This document shows, in pieces, positions 8,117 through 15,974 of a DNA stretch of 28,033 nt. This DNA is from JAQYVL01 sp964578935 (lineage in GTDB: Bacteria > Desulfobacterota > Desulfobacteria > Desulfobacterales > SURF-7). Location: positions 1 to 28,033 of the forward strand of contig CAZOEW010000024.1 of the NCBI GenBank assembly GCA_964578935.1. Direction: 5' to 3'. The notes beneath the pieces are model-generated. The model worked only from the letters and a program-made list of their open reading frames with translations, did no database searches and had not been told where the DNA came from. Position 1 is the stretch's first letter. Each line of letters opens with the position of its first letter. The position numbers were made by a program, and so were the translations under genes.

Positions 8117-9118
8117 TCAATTGACCTTCTTTCTGTCGAGCTTTCTGAAATTCAGCCATACATCGAAAAATCCAAGTCCGATAATAACAAAAAGCAACAC
8201 CTGCTGGATAACAATAATCGTGTACATAAAAACCTTGAGCAACCGTGGAAACCGTTTTTTTTCAAAATAGAAGGCTACGATTGCAATCCCCTGAAAAAAA
8301 TATATCGGCATTAATGCAATCAGGCCGTTCAAACCGATCAGTCTCAAGCCGCCGCCGGGTAAAAGCAGCATCAGTCCGCATGCAATGGCCATCCAGACTA
8401 ATGGCTCAGGCGCCTTCCACCTGTTCAGAAAGCCGAAGTCAGGATTCAATAAACGATTTACGGCTAAAAGGGACCTTGAAAAAAGCAGATTCATCCATAC
8501 GACAAAAAGCGTCAAACTGACTACGATTGATGGAATCAACCGTACCATATCGTGAAGAATTCTGTCAAAATTTTCTGACAACAGCAAGGCGTTCTCTTCT
8601 GACATTCCCATATTTTCATAGAGCTTCAGGCTGAACTCCAGATTTCTGCCGACATGCTCGGTCACGAGCTGAACAATTCCCGAACCCGACTGGATGCTGT
8701 AAAAAAACAGGCCCATCCCAAAAGCTCCGAGAACAGAACCTGCCGAAACCAATACTGTTTTTTCTACCGAAAATTTTCTTTCAAAGCTCTCACCCATGGT
8801 ATACCCGAGAAAAATCAGCCCAAAAAAGAAAAATATGTCGAGCAGGACACCTCGGGATATGACACTCACCAGTATCAATGCAGCCAGTGTAATGGCTGTA
8901 CCGGTTTTCCTTCCGAATTTTATCCGGCAATAGAGGATCGATAACGGAAGAATAAAAAAACATGTAAACGGCAGAAAATTTGAAACAGCAATGGCGGCAC
9001 CGGTTATTGCAACACCCGCGATAATCCCACCTGCTGATTTTCCGCTGTCGTTATGAGGCACAATCCTTATTCTCCTGAAGTACCGCTTGAGAAATCTAAA
9101 GGTCCATTGTGCCGACAT
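8117..9118 (-). CDS. DUF2232 (YybS-like) integral membrane protein
   Basis: A 333-residue polytopic inner-membrane protein with about eight hydrophobic segments and a charged loop around residues 150-190. The position between rpsR and rplI and the overall pattern match the DUF2232/YybS family, which is found in this same slot in Firmicutes and Deltaproteobacteria. The function is not established; some members resemble ECF-type substrate-binding membrane proteins. The ATG at 9118 overlaps the 3' end of rpsR by 23 bp. A GTG at 9061, 2 bases after an AAGGA, would give 314 residues and avoid the overlap. The choice of start is open. Confidence 0.82.
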   Translation of the reverse strand: MSAQWTFRFLKRYFRRIRIVPHNDSGKSAGGIIAGVAITGAAIAVSNFLPFTCFFILPLSILYCRIKFGRKTGTAITLAALILVSVISRGVLLDIFFFFGLIFLGYTMGESFERKFSVEKTVLVSAGSVLGAFGMGLFFYSIQSGSGIVQLVTEHVGRNLEFSLKLYENMGMSEENALLLSENFDRILHDMVRLIPSIVVSLTLFVVWMNLLFSRSLLAVNRLLNPDFGFLNRWKAPEPLVWMAIACGLMLLLPGGGLRLIGLNGLIALMPIYFFQGIAIVAFYFEKKRFPRLLKVFMYTIIVIQQVLLFVIIGLGFFDVWLNFRKLDRKKVN

Positions 9119-9350
9119 ACGGAAGCAGGGCGATTGTTCTTGCCTGCTTTATGGCGACAGTCAGAGCCCTTTGATGCTTCGCGCACGTTCCTGAAATACG
9201 CCTTGGAATGATCTTTCCGCGTTCGGTAATAAAATATCTGAGGGTCTTGGGCTCCTTGTATTCTATTTTAATGCTTGTATCTGCGCAGAATCTGCAAACT
9301 TTACGGCGATGAAAAAAATTTCTTTTTTTTCTGAATTTTGGCGGGGTCAT
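9096..9350 (-). CDS. rpsR: 30S ribosomal protein S18
   Basis: S18 pairs with S6 on the platform of the small subunit. The protein is 84 residues and carries the family core, including the conserved segments RRISGTCAKHQR (50-61) and AIKQARTIALLPY. A CxxC (CRFC, near residue 20) together with the later Cys and His suggests a zinc-binding (C+) S18. A good SD (GGAG, 7 bases before the ATG) decides the start. It begins 4 bp after the rpsF stop, and the two products form a heterodimer. Confidence 0.96.
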   Translation of the reverse strand: MTPPKFRKKRNFFHRRKVCRFCADTSIKIEYKEPKTLRYFITERGKIIPRRISGTCAKHQRALTVAIKQARTIALLPYVGTMDL

Positions 9351-9354
9351 GGTT

Positions 9355-9786
9355 CTACTCCTCTATATCGTTTTCTGTTTCCATCTCATCCAAATCGGAG
9401 GGTTCCGAAGACTCATCCAAATCAACCTCTTGAGCTTCGATCAGTTTCTCAGCCTCTGCCTCCCGGGCGATCTCTTCTTTGACTTTTTCAAGATCAACGT
9501 CCTTTTTCAGGACAATGGTCATGAACTTCATTACCCGGTCGTCAATCCTGAACGAACGTTCCAATTCAGCCACGAGAGCTCCGTCACCGCAGAAATCGAT
9601 CCGGACATAATGCCCGCGTCCTTTTTTTTTGATGTCATAGGATAGTTTCTTCACACCCCACTCATCGAACAAAACAAGAAATCCGTCCTGTTTCGCAATC
9701 AGATCTTTTGTTTTTTCAAACAGCTGTGCCCGGTCGTCCGCTAACAGATCCGGGTCTGAAATAAAAATCGTTTCATACCTTCGCAT
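9355..9786 (-). CDS. rpsF: 30S ribosomal protein S6
   Basis: S6 binds 16S rRNA jointly with S18. The first 100 residues form the usual ferredoxin-like domain, beginning MRRYETIFI and containing KKLSYDIKKKGRGHY. A strongly acidic tail (about 118-143) extends it to 143 residues; such tails occur in other proteobacterial S6 proteins, as in E. coli where glutamates are added. GGAGG lies 7 bases before the ATG. This is the first gene of the operon running to hflX and possibly beyond. It is preceded by a promoter and a leader hairpin that may be the autoregulatory S6:S18 site. Confidence 0.96.
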   Translation of the reverse strand: MRRYETIFISDPDLLADDRAQLFEKTKDLIAKQDGFLVLFDEWGVKKLSYDIKKKGRGHYVRIDFCGDGALVAELERSFRIDDRVMKFMTIVLKKDVDLEKVKEEIAREAEAEKLIEAQEVDLDESSEPSDLDEMETENDIEE

Positions 9787-9811
9787 GCAAAAACCTCCTT
9801 ATGGATTTAAA

Positions 9812-9836
9812 GCCCCGCACAAAAAGCTGTCGGAGC
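9812..9836 (-). promoter_or_regulatory. Hairpin in the rpsF leader, possible S6:S18 autoregulatory RNA
   Basis: Read on the - strand, GCUCCG pairs with CGGGGC (one U-G wobble). Inside it ACA pairs with UGU beyond one bulged G, leaving a 6-base loop. It sits about 25 bases before the rpsF start and about 35 bases after the predicted transcription start. Many bacteria have an rpsF leader RNA recognised by the S6:S18 complex through a conserved CCG. A CCG is present here, but I cannot confirm the full consensus. No U-tract follows, so it is not a terminator. Confidence 0.4.
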
Positions 9837-9877
9837 AAGGATCAATGAGATATAATCTCAAATAAAAAAACTGTTTA

Positions 9878-9905
9878 ATTATCACTATAAAGAACACCAT
9901 GTCAA
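9878..9905 (-). promoter_or_regulatory. Sigma-70-type promoter of the rpsF operon
   Basis: On the - strand a perfect -35 TTGACA (9905-9900) is separated by 16 bases from a -10 GATAAT (9883-9878), which matches TATAAT at five of six positions. Transcription would begin near 9871, giving a leader of about 85 bases before rpsF that contains the hairpin at 9812-9836. Confidence 0.62.
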
Positions 9906-10085
9906 GATTCTTTTCAGAAGGCAATACAAATAGAATTGGGTTCTCATCCAAATTTTATCGATTTTACCATGATTCTGTTTTTAGGTCTTGATTTCAGCGA
10001 TTCTTTTTGAAATATAACAGAATATCAATATCATGCGCATCAGAACCTTGATTCCTGGCAGCAATGGCATCAATTCAAAGGAGAT
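9906..10085. other. Gene-free stretch between rpsF promoter and small + strand gene
   Basis: This completes the roughly 300-bp divergent gap. It is A/T-rich with no convincing reading frame. A possible promoter for the + strand gene (TTGATT near 9984, TATAAC near 10014) has a 19-base spacer, which is too long to trust. The one clear signal is the AAGGAG at 10078-10083 that serves the next gene. Confidence 0.5.
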
Positions 10086-10088
10086 ATG

Positions 10089-10307
10089 ATGAGGCCGACC
10101 AAAGAAATGATCCTTGAAACAAAGGAACTGGTAAATAGAACTCAACGAGATATCCAGAAAATCATCAAAGAAAATGACATGAAGCTTAAATCGATTCGGG
10201 AAAAAGATAAAAAACCATCTGAAAAAAATTATAGATCTCTCTTCTGGATCCTGCTCATTATTGCTCTTATTCTTTCCTACCCGGTATATCGCTTCTTTAT
10301 TCCCTGA
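10089..10307 (+). CDS. Small single-pass membrane protein, unknown function
   Basis: A 72-residue protein with a charged, helix-forming N-terminal two thirds (residues 1-48, many Lys, Glu, Asp and Gln) and one hydrophobic segment near the C-terminus (about 50-70), so it would be anchored by its tail with the bulk in the cytoplasm. Two ATGs are adjacent at 10086 and 10089. The SD AAGGAG at 10078-10083 is 2 bases from the first but 5 from the second, so the second is preferred. The glycosyltransferase gene begins 44 bp downstream on the same strand and may share a transcript. I do not recognise a family. Confidence 0.6.
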   Translation: MRPTKEMILETKELVNRTQRDIQKIIKENDMKLKSIREKDKKPSEKNYRSLFWILLIIALILSYPVYRFFIP

Positions 10308-10351
10308 TCTGACGCCGATACTTTCTCCTGTTGAAACGCTACCCGAAGCCA

Positions 10352-11482
10352 ATGACGAAAAGGATAAAAAAAAATATCATACCGGACCAGATTGCCGTTT
10401 TTATTTCCCCTCATGGTTTTGGTCATGCTGCACGGGCATCTGCTGTCATGGAGGCCTGGAAATCGAAAAACAATTGGATCCATTTCAACATTTTTACGAC
10501 AATCCCCCGATGGTTTTTTCAGGACTCCCTGTCAGAACCATTCGATTATTTCCCCCGGTTAACCGACATCGGTCTTGTTCAGAAAACACCCTTTCATGCG
10601 GATCTTGAGGAGACAATTCGTCACCTGGACCGTTTTCTTCCATTTCATCCGGAGATTACAGCGGAATCCGCAAGAAAATTGACAGCGGCCCGATGCGCTC
10701 TTGTCGTCTGTGATATTTCACCTCTTGGCATCGCCATCGCCAGACAGGCCGGGATTCCGTCCGTTTTGATTGAAAACTTTACATGGGACTGGATTTATGA
10801 AGAATATAATGAAACGCACCCCGGATTGACTGAACATATCCGCTATCTGCGTGCGGTGTTCAATACAGCTGATTTTCATATTCAGACTGAACCGGTCTGC
10901 GCCCGCGGGCCTGTCGATCTGACGGCAATGCCCATCAGCCGAAAATTCAGAACGCCCCGGTACCACATCAGAAAAAAACTCGATCTCCCTCCGGATTCAA
11001 AAATGGTTCTCATCACTACCGGCGGTATTAAAGAACAGCTAAAATTCATAAATAAACTGAAGCGCTTGCAAGACATCTGTTTTGTGATCCCCGGAGGCGG
11101 AGAAACCTTCCAGAGAGATAAAAATGTTATCCTGCTGCCCCACCATTCCGATTTTTTTCATCCGGATCTGGTCAATGCTTCCGATGCTGTCGTCGGAAAA
11201 GCCGGATACAGTACCATCGCGGAGGTTTATCATGCGAATGTGCCGTTCGGCTATGTGTCCAGGCCCGCTTTTCGCGAATCACACAAACTGGAAGCTTTCA
11301 TTCAAAGGGAAATGACCGGCTTTCTCGTTGAAAGCCCGGAATTTCAAAACGGCGGGTGGATTTCAAAAGTCGAAGCGCTTCTCAGCCTCAAGCCTCCTGA
11401 AAAAAACACTCCTGATGAAGCCGGCAGGGTTGCGGACTATCTGGATAACGTGCTGCTTCATCATCGTTCCAAAGCTACATAG
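10352..11482 (+). CDS. GT-B-like glycosyltransferase
   Basis: A cytoplasmic or membrane-peripheral protein of 376 residues built like GT-B (MurG/MGT-type) transferases. The N-terminal Rossmann half opens with SPHGFGHAARAS (19-30), the glycine/histidine loop typical of this fold. The C-terminal half has TTGG (222-225) and the nucleotide-sugar-binding signature VGKAGYSTIAEV (281-292). It resembles the glycosyltransferase-like domain found at the N-terminus of plant L-arabinokinase and in related stand-alone bacterial proteins. The donor and acceptor are unknown. The reading frame opens at a TTG (10331), but the ATG at 10352 is chosen because the seven extra residues lie outside the domain and no SD supports the TTG. 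Its last 8 bases overlap the end of the convergent regulator gene. Confidence 0.78.
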   Translation: MTKRIKKNIIPDQIAVFISPHGFGHAARASAVMEAWKSKNNWIHFNIFTTIPRWFFQDSLSEPFDYFPRLTDIGLVQKTPFHADLEETIRHLDRFLPFHPEITAESARKLTAARCALVVCDISPLGIAIARQAGIPSVLIENFTWDWIYEEYNETHPGLTEHIRYLRAVFNTADFHIQTEPVCARGPVDLTAMPISRKFRTPRYHIRKKLDLPPDSKMVLITTGGIKEQLKFINKLKRLQDICFVIPGGGETFQRDKNVILLPHHSDFFHPDLVNASDAVVGKAGYSTIAEVYHANVPFGYVSRPAFRESHKLEAFIQREMTGFLVESPEFQNGGWISKVEALLSLKPPEKNTPDEAGRVADYLDNVLLHHRSKAT

Positions 11483-12926
11483 ACTTCTTGGATTCAGAGC
11501 GCCCGTCAATCTCAGGCAGCACAATGTTAAGGCTCTTGATTTTTCTAAACAGGGTGCTCTTATGGAGGCCAAGATCCCGGGACGCGGCCAGCCGGTTGAA
11601 ACTGTTTCGTTTCAACGCTTCTAAAATGACACGGGCCTCGGCTGATTTCATGATATCGCCCAGGTCTTTATGATGCTCCGAAGGAAGCGGCTCTGACAGC
11701 AGGTTTCCGGGCAAATGGGCGGGCTCGATAACTCCGTTGGGACAAAGCACAAAGGCATGTTCGATGATATTTTCCAGTTCACGGATATTCCCTGGATAAT
11801 CATGAGACATCAGGATTCCTAAAGTTTCCGGATGCAATCCGGTTACGGATCTTCCCCGGAGGGTATTCATCCGTTTAATAAACCTTTCAGACAGCAGGGG
11901 GATGTCCTCCCTTCGTTCGCGAAGCGGCGGAAGCTCGATCCGCACCACGTTCACGCGATAATACAGATCCTTGCGAAAGGTGCCGTTCTTCACCATGGCG
12001 GCGAGATCTTTATTGGTCGATGCAATAATACGGATATCCGCTTTAACCGTTTTTACGCTTCCAAGGGGTTGATACTCTCGTTCTTCAAGAACGCGTAACA
12101 GTCTCACCTGAAACGCGGAACTGATATCACCGATTTCATCCAGAAGGATTGTGCCGCCTTCAGCCGCACCCAACATCCCCTGTTTATCCTTTACCGCATT
12201 GGTGAAGGCCCCCGCCTTATATCCAAAAAGTTCCGATTCCAGTAGCGTATCCGGAAGAGCTCCACAGTTGATTGCGAAAAATTTATTATTTTTACGGGGG
12301 CTTAGATCATGAATCGCTCTGGCCAGAAGTTCTTTGCCCGTACCGGTCTCACCCTGAATCAGAATCGTACTGTCGCTTTCAGCGATCTGCGGAAGAATGT
12401 TGAATATCTTCTGCATAATCGGACTGCGACTCACCATATCGCCGAGTTCAAAACGGGAATCCAGTTCCTTTCGAAGCTCTTCCACAACACTGAGGTCCCG
12501 AAAAACCTCAACTCCCCCAAGCACCTCTCCTTTTTCATCGCAAAGCAGGGAGGTGGATACGGCAATCGGAATGCGTCTTTTGTCAGCCGCCACAATATAC
12601 GTGGAGGTATTGACAAAAGGCTTGCTTTCTTTCATCGTATTCCGGAGAGCGCAGTCACCTTCGCACATATTGGAACGGAACACCTCCCAACAGTACCTCC
12701 CAATCGCCTCAACCCGGGAAATGCCGGTTATTTCCTCAGCAGCCCGATTAAAGGACATGATTTTCCAGTTGTGATCAACCGTGAACACGCCATCCGAAAT
12801 GCTCTCAAGAATAATATCTGTAACACCCTGTGAATTTTCGATTTTTTTAGAATTTTTCATGGTATCGGATACCGCTAAAACATGTTGATTTGATCTCCAA
12901 TCGTTCACGGATTCAGCCTTTCTCAT
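11475..12926 (-). CDS. PAS-domain sigma-54-dependent transcriptional activator
   Basis: An enhancer-binding protein of 483 residues. An N-terminal PAS sensor (about 35-145) carries cysteines at 79, 88 and 92, which could bind a metal, an Fe-S cluster or sense redox. The AAA+ sigma-54 interaction domain (about 165-405) has Walker A GETGTGKE (192-199) and Walker B GGTILLDEIG (257-266). Its sigma-54 contact loop reads GAFTNA (239-244) rather than GAFTGA. A Fis-type helix-turn-helix (about 440-475) binds DNA. No receiver domain is present, so the PAS domain is the likely input. The target genes are unknown; the divergent nitronate-monooxygenase-like gene is the nearest candidate, though no -24/-12 promoter was found there. 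A later ATG (12860) would still leave the PAS domain intact. Confidence 0.92.
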   Translation of the reverse strand: MRKAESVNDWRSNQHVLAVSDTMKNSKKIENSQGVTDIILESISDGVFTVDHNWKIMSFNRAAEEITGISRVEAIGRYCWEVFRSNMCEGDCALRNTMKESKPFVNTSTYIVAADKRRIPIAVSTSLLCDEKGEVLGGVEVFRDLSVVEELRKELDSRFELGDMVSRSPIMQKIFNILPQIAESDSTILIQGETGTGKELLARAIHDLSPRKNNKFFAINCGALPDTLLESELFGYKAGAFTNAVKDKQGMLGAAEGGTILLDEIGDISSAFQVRLLRVLEEREYQPLGSVKTVKADIRIIASTNKDLAAMVKNGTFRKDLYYRVNVVRIELPPLRERREDIPLLSERFIKRMNTLRGRSVTGLHPETLGILMSHDYPGNIRELENIIEHAFVLCPNGVIEPAHLPGNLLSEPLPSEHHKDLGDIMKSAEARVILEALKRNSFNRLAASRDLGLHKSTLFRKIKSLNIVLPEIDGRSESKKSM

Positions 12927-12954
12927 CCGCAGGCAACACTCGAGTCCTCATACC

Positions 12955-12982
12955 ATTATACCGATGAACGGAATAAAGACAA
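12955..12982 (-). promoter_or_regulatory. Candidate promoter of the sigma-54 activator gene
   Basis: On the - strand TTGTCT (12982-12977) lies 16 bases before a perfect TATAAT (12960-12955). Transcription would start around 12948, about 22 bases before the ATG at 12926. The -35 matches the consensus at four of six positions. Confidence 0.42.
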
Positions 12983-13030
12983 AGCAAAAAAATAAAATAT
13001 TTCCCTCCGGACACCTTATCGATTATATAC

Positions 13031-13052
13031 CCGGAAGTGAAAATCATTCCGG
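13031..13052. repeat. Inverted repeat in the divergent intergenic region
   Basis: CCGGAA (13031-13036) and TTCCGG (13047-13052) form a perfect 6-bp inverted repeat with a 10-base spacer, so the half-sites are about 16 bp centre to centre. It lies between the activator and the flavoprotein gene and could be an operator. A 6-bp palindrome can arise by chance. Confidence 0.3.
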
Positions 13053-13206
13053 CGTCTGATCAGGCAAAGCCCTTTCATATTTTCCCGGGCTGATTCTGAA
13101 GGCCGAACATCCCCGGACAATATAATTTGCATTCTCACGAAACATGGGTTAAGGACGGATAATCTTACTGAAACCCCCCTTAAAACAGAAACAAGGAGCA
13201 CTGCAT

Positions 13207-14205
13207 TTGAAAACACGAGTTACCGAACTTTTCGGAATCCAGTACCCCATTCAATGCGGAGGGATGTTATGGCTGGCAACGCCTGAACTGGCGGCAGCCA
13301 TCAGCAACACAGGTGCAATGGGAAATCTTACTTCCGGAAACTACAACTCCGGAGATGAACTTCGGGCAGCGATCGACAGAACTCGCGAGTTGACGGATAA
13401 GCCGTTTATCGTGAATATTACCACCATGCCATCGATCCGTCTTCCAATTGAACTTCTTCAGGATTTCTTTCGGATCTGCTGTGAAAAAAAAGTGACCGCA
13501 ATGGAAATCGCGGGGTCTCCGGTGGATAAGTTTCTAGGCCCTGAATTTATCCCCATGGCCAAAGAGGCCGATGTAAAAGTACTTCACAAAGTGGGCACGG
13601 TAAAGCATGCTGTCCACGCTCAAAAAGCTGGATACGATGCCGTTACGATTGCCGGGTTTGAAGAGGGAGGGTTTCCGCACAAGGACAATGTTTCCACAAT
13701 GATTTTAGTCCCAAAAGTGGTTGAAGCGGTGGATCTTCCTGTTCTGGCGGCAGGGGGCATGGTCGACGGAAAAAGCCTGGCGGCGGCGCTTGCACTTGGC
13801 GCTGATGGAATCATGATGGCGACACGATTCCTTGCGACCAGAGAAAGCAATGTACACCCCAATATTTATCAAACCCTGATCGATAAAAATGAAAATGATA
13901 CTTCCCTGAACCTTCAGAGTCTTCTTGGAAATTTTGGTCTGCAGGTTCGTGCGCTCCGGAACCGTATTATCCGAAAAATCGAAGAAGTGGAACAGCGAGG
14001 CGGCGATCTGTCCGAATTGCTGCCCCTGATTTCCGGAGAACGGGCAAAACAGGTATGGAAAGATGGAAATTCGGAAGACGCCATGCTCACAATCGGTCAG
14101 TCTGTCGGACGGATTACGGATGTTCCGTCTGTATCTGAACTGATCGAAAGAATGGTGAAAGAAGCAAAAACAGCATTACGGGATTCGCTGAAAAAAGTTG
14201 AATGA
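13207..14205 (+). CDS. Nitronate monooxygenase/2-nitropropane dioxygenase family flavoprotein
   Basis: A 332-residue FMN-dependent TIM-barrel protein of the nitronate monooxygenase/FabK family. The N-terminal IQYPIQCGGM (11-20), the strand-loop LAAGGMVDG (180-188) and GADGIMMATRFLAT (198-211) are the FMN-binding parts of the family. The segment that normally reads GxExxGHxG is GFEEGGFPHKD (150-160), so the usual catalytic His is Phe156, with a His two residues later. Nitronate oxidation is therefore doubtful, and an enoyl reductase or unknown flavin reaction is possible. The start codon is TTG, supported by AAGGAG at 13193-13198 with 8-base spacing. It is transcribed divergently from the sigma-54 activator. 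Confidence 0.84.
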   Translation: MKTRVTELFGIQYPIQCGGMLWLATPELAAAISNTGAMGNLTSGNYNSGDELRAAIDRTRELTDKPFIVNITTMPSIRLPIELLQDFFRICCEKKVTAMEIAGSPVDKFLGPEFIPMAKEADVKVLHKVGTVKHAVHAQKAGYDAVTIAGFEEGGFPHKDNVSTMILVPKVVEAVDLPVLAAGGMVDGKSLAAALALGADGIMMATRFLATRESNVHPNIYQTLIDKNENDTSLNLQSLLGNFGLQVRALRNRIIRKIEEVEQRGGDLSELLPLISGERAKQVWKDGNSEDAMLTIGQSVGRITDVPSVSELIERMVKEAKTALRDSLKKVE

Positions 14206-14218
14206 GAACCATCGGAAA

Positions 14219-14261
14219 TTCGGCATAATCGGGAAAGAACACCTTGCAGCTTCATGCCGAA
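14219..14261. repeat. 8-bp inverted repeat after the flavoprotein gene
   Basis: TTCGGCAT (14219-14226) and ATGCCGAA (14254-14261) are exact complements with a 27-base loop. Their place just after the stop at 14205 suggests a weak terminator or processing hairpin. There is no T-run, so termination is unproven. The remaining intergenic sequence to 14412 shows nothing convincing. Confidence 0.3.
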
Positions 14262-14412
14262 AATTTGATCCATCCGGCAATTGGTATGGGTTCAAAAAGT
14301 ATAGAACCGGTTTTACAATCGCCGATGGATTCTATGATGAGGCCGCGAGATCGTTTTTCATATACGGCACATTTCGGGCCTGCGCTTTCAAATGAAAAAA
14401 GGGAGATTTCGG

Positions 14413-15306
14413 ATGAAGATTAGAGTGATACTGTTGTGGCTTTCAATTGGTTTGCTTTTTACGGTTTCGATTGCAATGGCAGATGAAAAATCATGTGATG
14501 AGCTGATAGCCGAGTCGGAAAAACTATGGGCGGATAATCAGTTTGACGAATCGGATAAACGCCTTGATGAAGTCATGAAGAGCTGTCCCAAACTGGCGGA
14601 GCCTTACTGGCGGAAAGGGCGCAACATTTATGAAAGGCTGGAGAGTTTTGACCGGGATCAAAAACCGGAAAAAAAAGAACTGATCAGGCTATACATGGAA
14701 GTCGAAACCTTTGCAGACAAATGCACGGAGCTTGACAAGAAAGACGGACATTGCTGGCTGTGGAAAGGTGTCGGTATTGGACGCAGGGGCACCACACAGG
14801 GCGTTCTCAAATCGCTCTTTATGGCTTCCGACGTGGAGGACGCATGGGTCAAGGCAGATTCTCTGGGTCTTACCTACCGTTCGGAGGACGGCACTTCAAA
14901 CGCAAAATGCGGCGTTTCTTACGCCCTGGGCATGTTCTACCGTGTTGTTCCGGAATGGCTCTGTCATTTCCCGTTGAAGCAAATTGTAGGCACCTGCGGA
15001 GACTTGAAAAAATCGATCGAGTACCAAAGGAGTGCGATTGCGTGTGACCCGAATGCAATCGATATTAATAAGGAACTGGCTGTAAGCCTCCTGTGCCATG
15101 GCCAGAAATACAATCAGCCCGAAGAAATCGAAGAGGCGAAAAAGATTCTTGTCGATTTGCAGTCACTGCCTGAAACCAGGGTCTTTGATAAAATAGACAA
15201 GGAACATGCCCGGATGCTTCTTGCGGATATTTCGCTCGCCTGCGGATATCAGCGCGACAAGCAGCAGGAACAGAGCAAAGAGGCGTATGACAACGACAAA
15301 CAATAA
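14413..15306 (+). CDS. Secreted cysteine-rich TPR-like protein
   Basis: A 297-residue protein with a clear signal peptide (about 1-23, cleaved after the Ala of SIAMA), so it acts in the periplasm or outside. The mature part is helical with TPR-like repeats, for example at about 27-55 and 200-245, and a conserved-looking core around WKGVGIGRRGTTQGVLKSLF. It resembles TPR proteins of the TatT or related type, but the assignment is loose. The mature protein has ten cysteines, an even number suited to disulfides. The ATG at 14413 is chosen because GGAG lies 7 bases before it and the signal peptide follows directly; an ATG at 14392 would add seven residues without an SD. The gene ends 5 bp from the convergent tonB. 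Confidence 0.72.
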   Translation: MKIRVILLWLSIGLLFTVSIAMADEKSCDELIAESEKLWADNQFDESDKRLDEVMKSCPKLAEPYWRKGRNIYERLESFDRDQKPEKKELIRLYMEVETFADKCTELDKKDGHCWLWKGVGIGRRGTTQGVLKSLFMASDVEDAWVKADSLGLTYRSEDGTSNAKCGVSYALGMFYRVVPEWLCHFPLKQIVGTCGDLKKSIEYQRSAIACDPNAIDINKELAVSLLCHGQKYNQPEEIEEAKKILVDLQSLPETRVFDKIDKEHARMLLADISLACGYQRDKQQEQSKEAYDNDKQ

Positions 15307-15311
15307 TGATC

Positions 15312-15974
15312 CTATTTTAGCTGAAACCGGACCGGCAGTTTGACCCACATCTCAACACACTGGTTTCCCCTCGTGCCCGGTTCAAAAATCCAGTCTTTAA
15401 CCGAAGCCAGGGCGGCATCATCCAGAGCCGCATATCCACTGGATTGAAGCACCCTGAGGTCCTTGACACTGCCGTTTCGATCAACCAGGACTTCAAGGGA
15501 GACCGTACCCTGGTGCCCTCTTCTCCGGGCCACCCTGGGATAAACCGGCGGCGGATTTTTTCGATACAGGGGGCTTGCCTCTTTGATAACCGCTGCATCG
15601 GAAACGTCATCGGCCCTGCTCTTCGTTTCGGGTATCGTGTCGTCCGATAATTCTTTTTTCGAATCTTTCGCGTCTTTGGCTTCCGATTCCAGAGGATCAG
15701 GAGCAACTTCGGCTTTCTCCGGTTCCAAAGGGCTCATGATCTCTTTTTTTCTGATTTCCTTCGCAGCTTTTATTGGAGTCTTTCCGGTCTTCTTTTTTGT
15801 TTTTCGGGGGTGCCCGGCAGACAGTTCCGGTTCTCTATAGGACATGGTGATGGTCACGTTTCGGGTTTTCGGTATCGTGACTCTCCGGTCTTTCAAAAAA
15901 CTCCAATTCAGCCCGAAAAACAGCCAGTGGATACCAAGCGAGAGCGCTGCGGCCAACAGAAATCTCGTTTTCAT
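15312..15974 (-). CDS. tonB: Energy transducer TonB
   Basis: TonB carries proton-motive energy from ExbB/ExbD to outer-membrane receptors. The 220-residue protein has an N-terminal membrane anchor (about 5-24), a long Lys/Pro/Glu-rich periplasmic linker (about 50-130), and a TonB C-terminal domain (about 138-218) with the YPxxA start and the conserved SSGYAALDDAAL and WIFEPG segments. Its ATG overlaps the exbD stop (ATGA). Being the last gene of the riboswitch operon, it presumably serves the BtuB encoded upstream. Convergence with the TPR gene leaves no room for a visible terminator. Confidence 0.94.
   Translation of the reverse strand: MKTRFLLAAALSLGIHWLFFGLNWSFLKDRRVTIPKTRNVTITMSYREPELSAGHPRKTKKKTGKTPIKAAKEIRKKEIMSPLEPEKAEVAPDPLESEAKDAKDSKKELSDDTIPETKSRADDVSDAAVIKEASPLYRKNPPPVYPRVARRRGHQGTVSLEVLVDRNGSVKDLRVLQSSGYAALDDAALASVKDWIFEPGTRGNQCVEMWVKLPVRFQLK

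Noticed and set aside
13113..13130. Possible sigma-54 -24/-12 promoter before the flavoprotein gene
   Set aside because: GG and GC are 12 bases apart instead of the required 10, so the site does not fit the sigma-54 consensus despite the nearby activator.
13016..13216. 66-codon - strand frame upstream of the flavoprotein gene
   Set aside because: It covers the SD and start of the divergent gene, is low in plausible features and looks like chance.
14198..14395. 65-codon + strand frame between the flavoprotein gene and the TPR gene, starting at TTG and ending in an ATGA overlap
   Set aside because: It has no SD, no recognisable motif and unconvincing composition. The ATG it overlaps (14392) is not the likely start of the next gene, which has a good SD at 14413.
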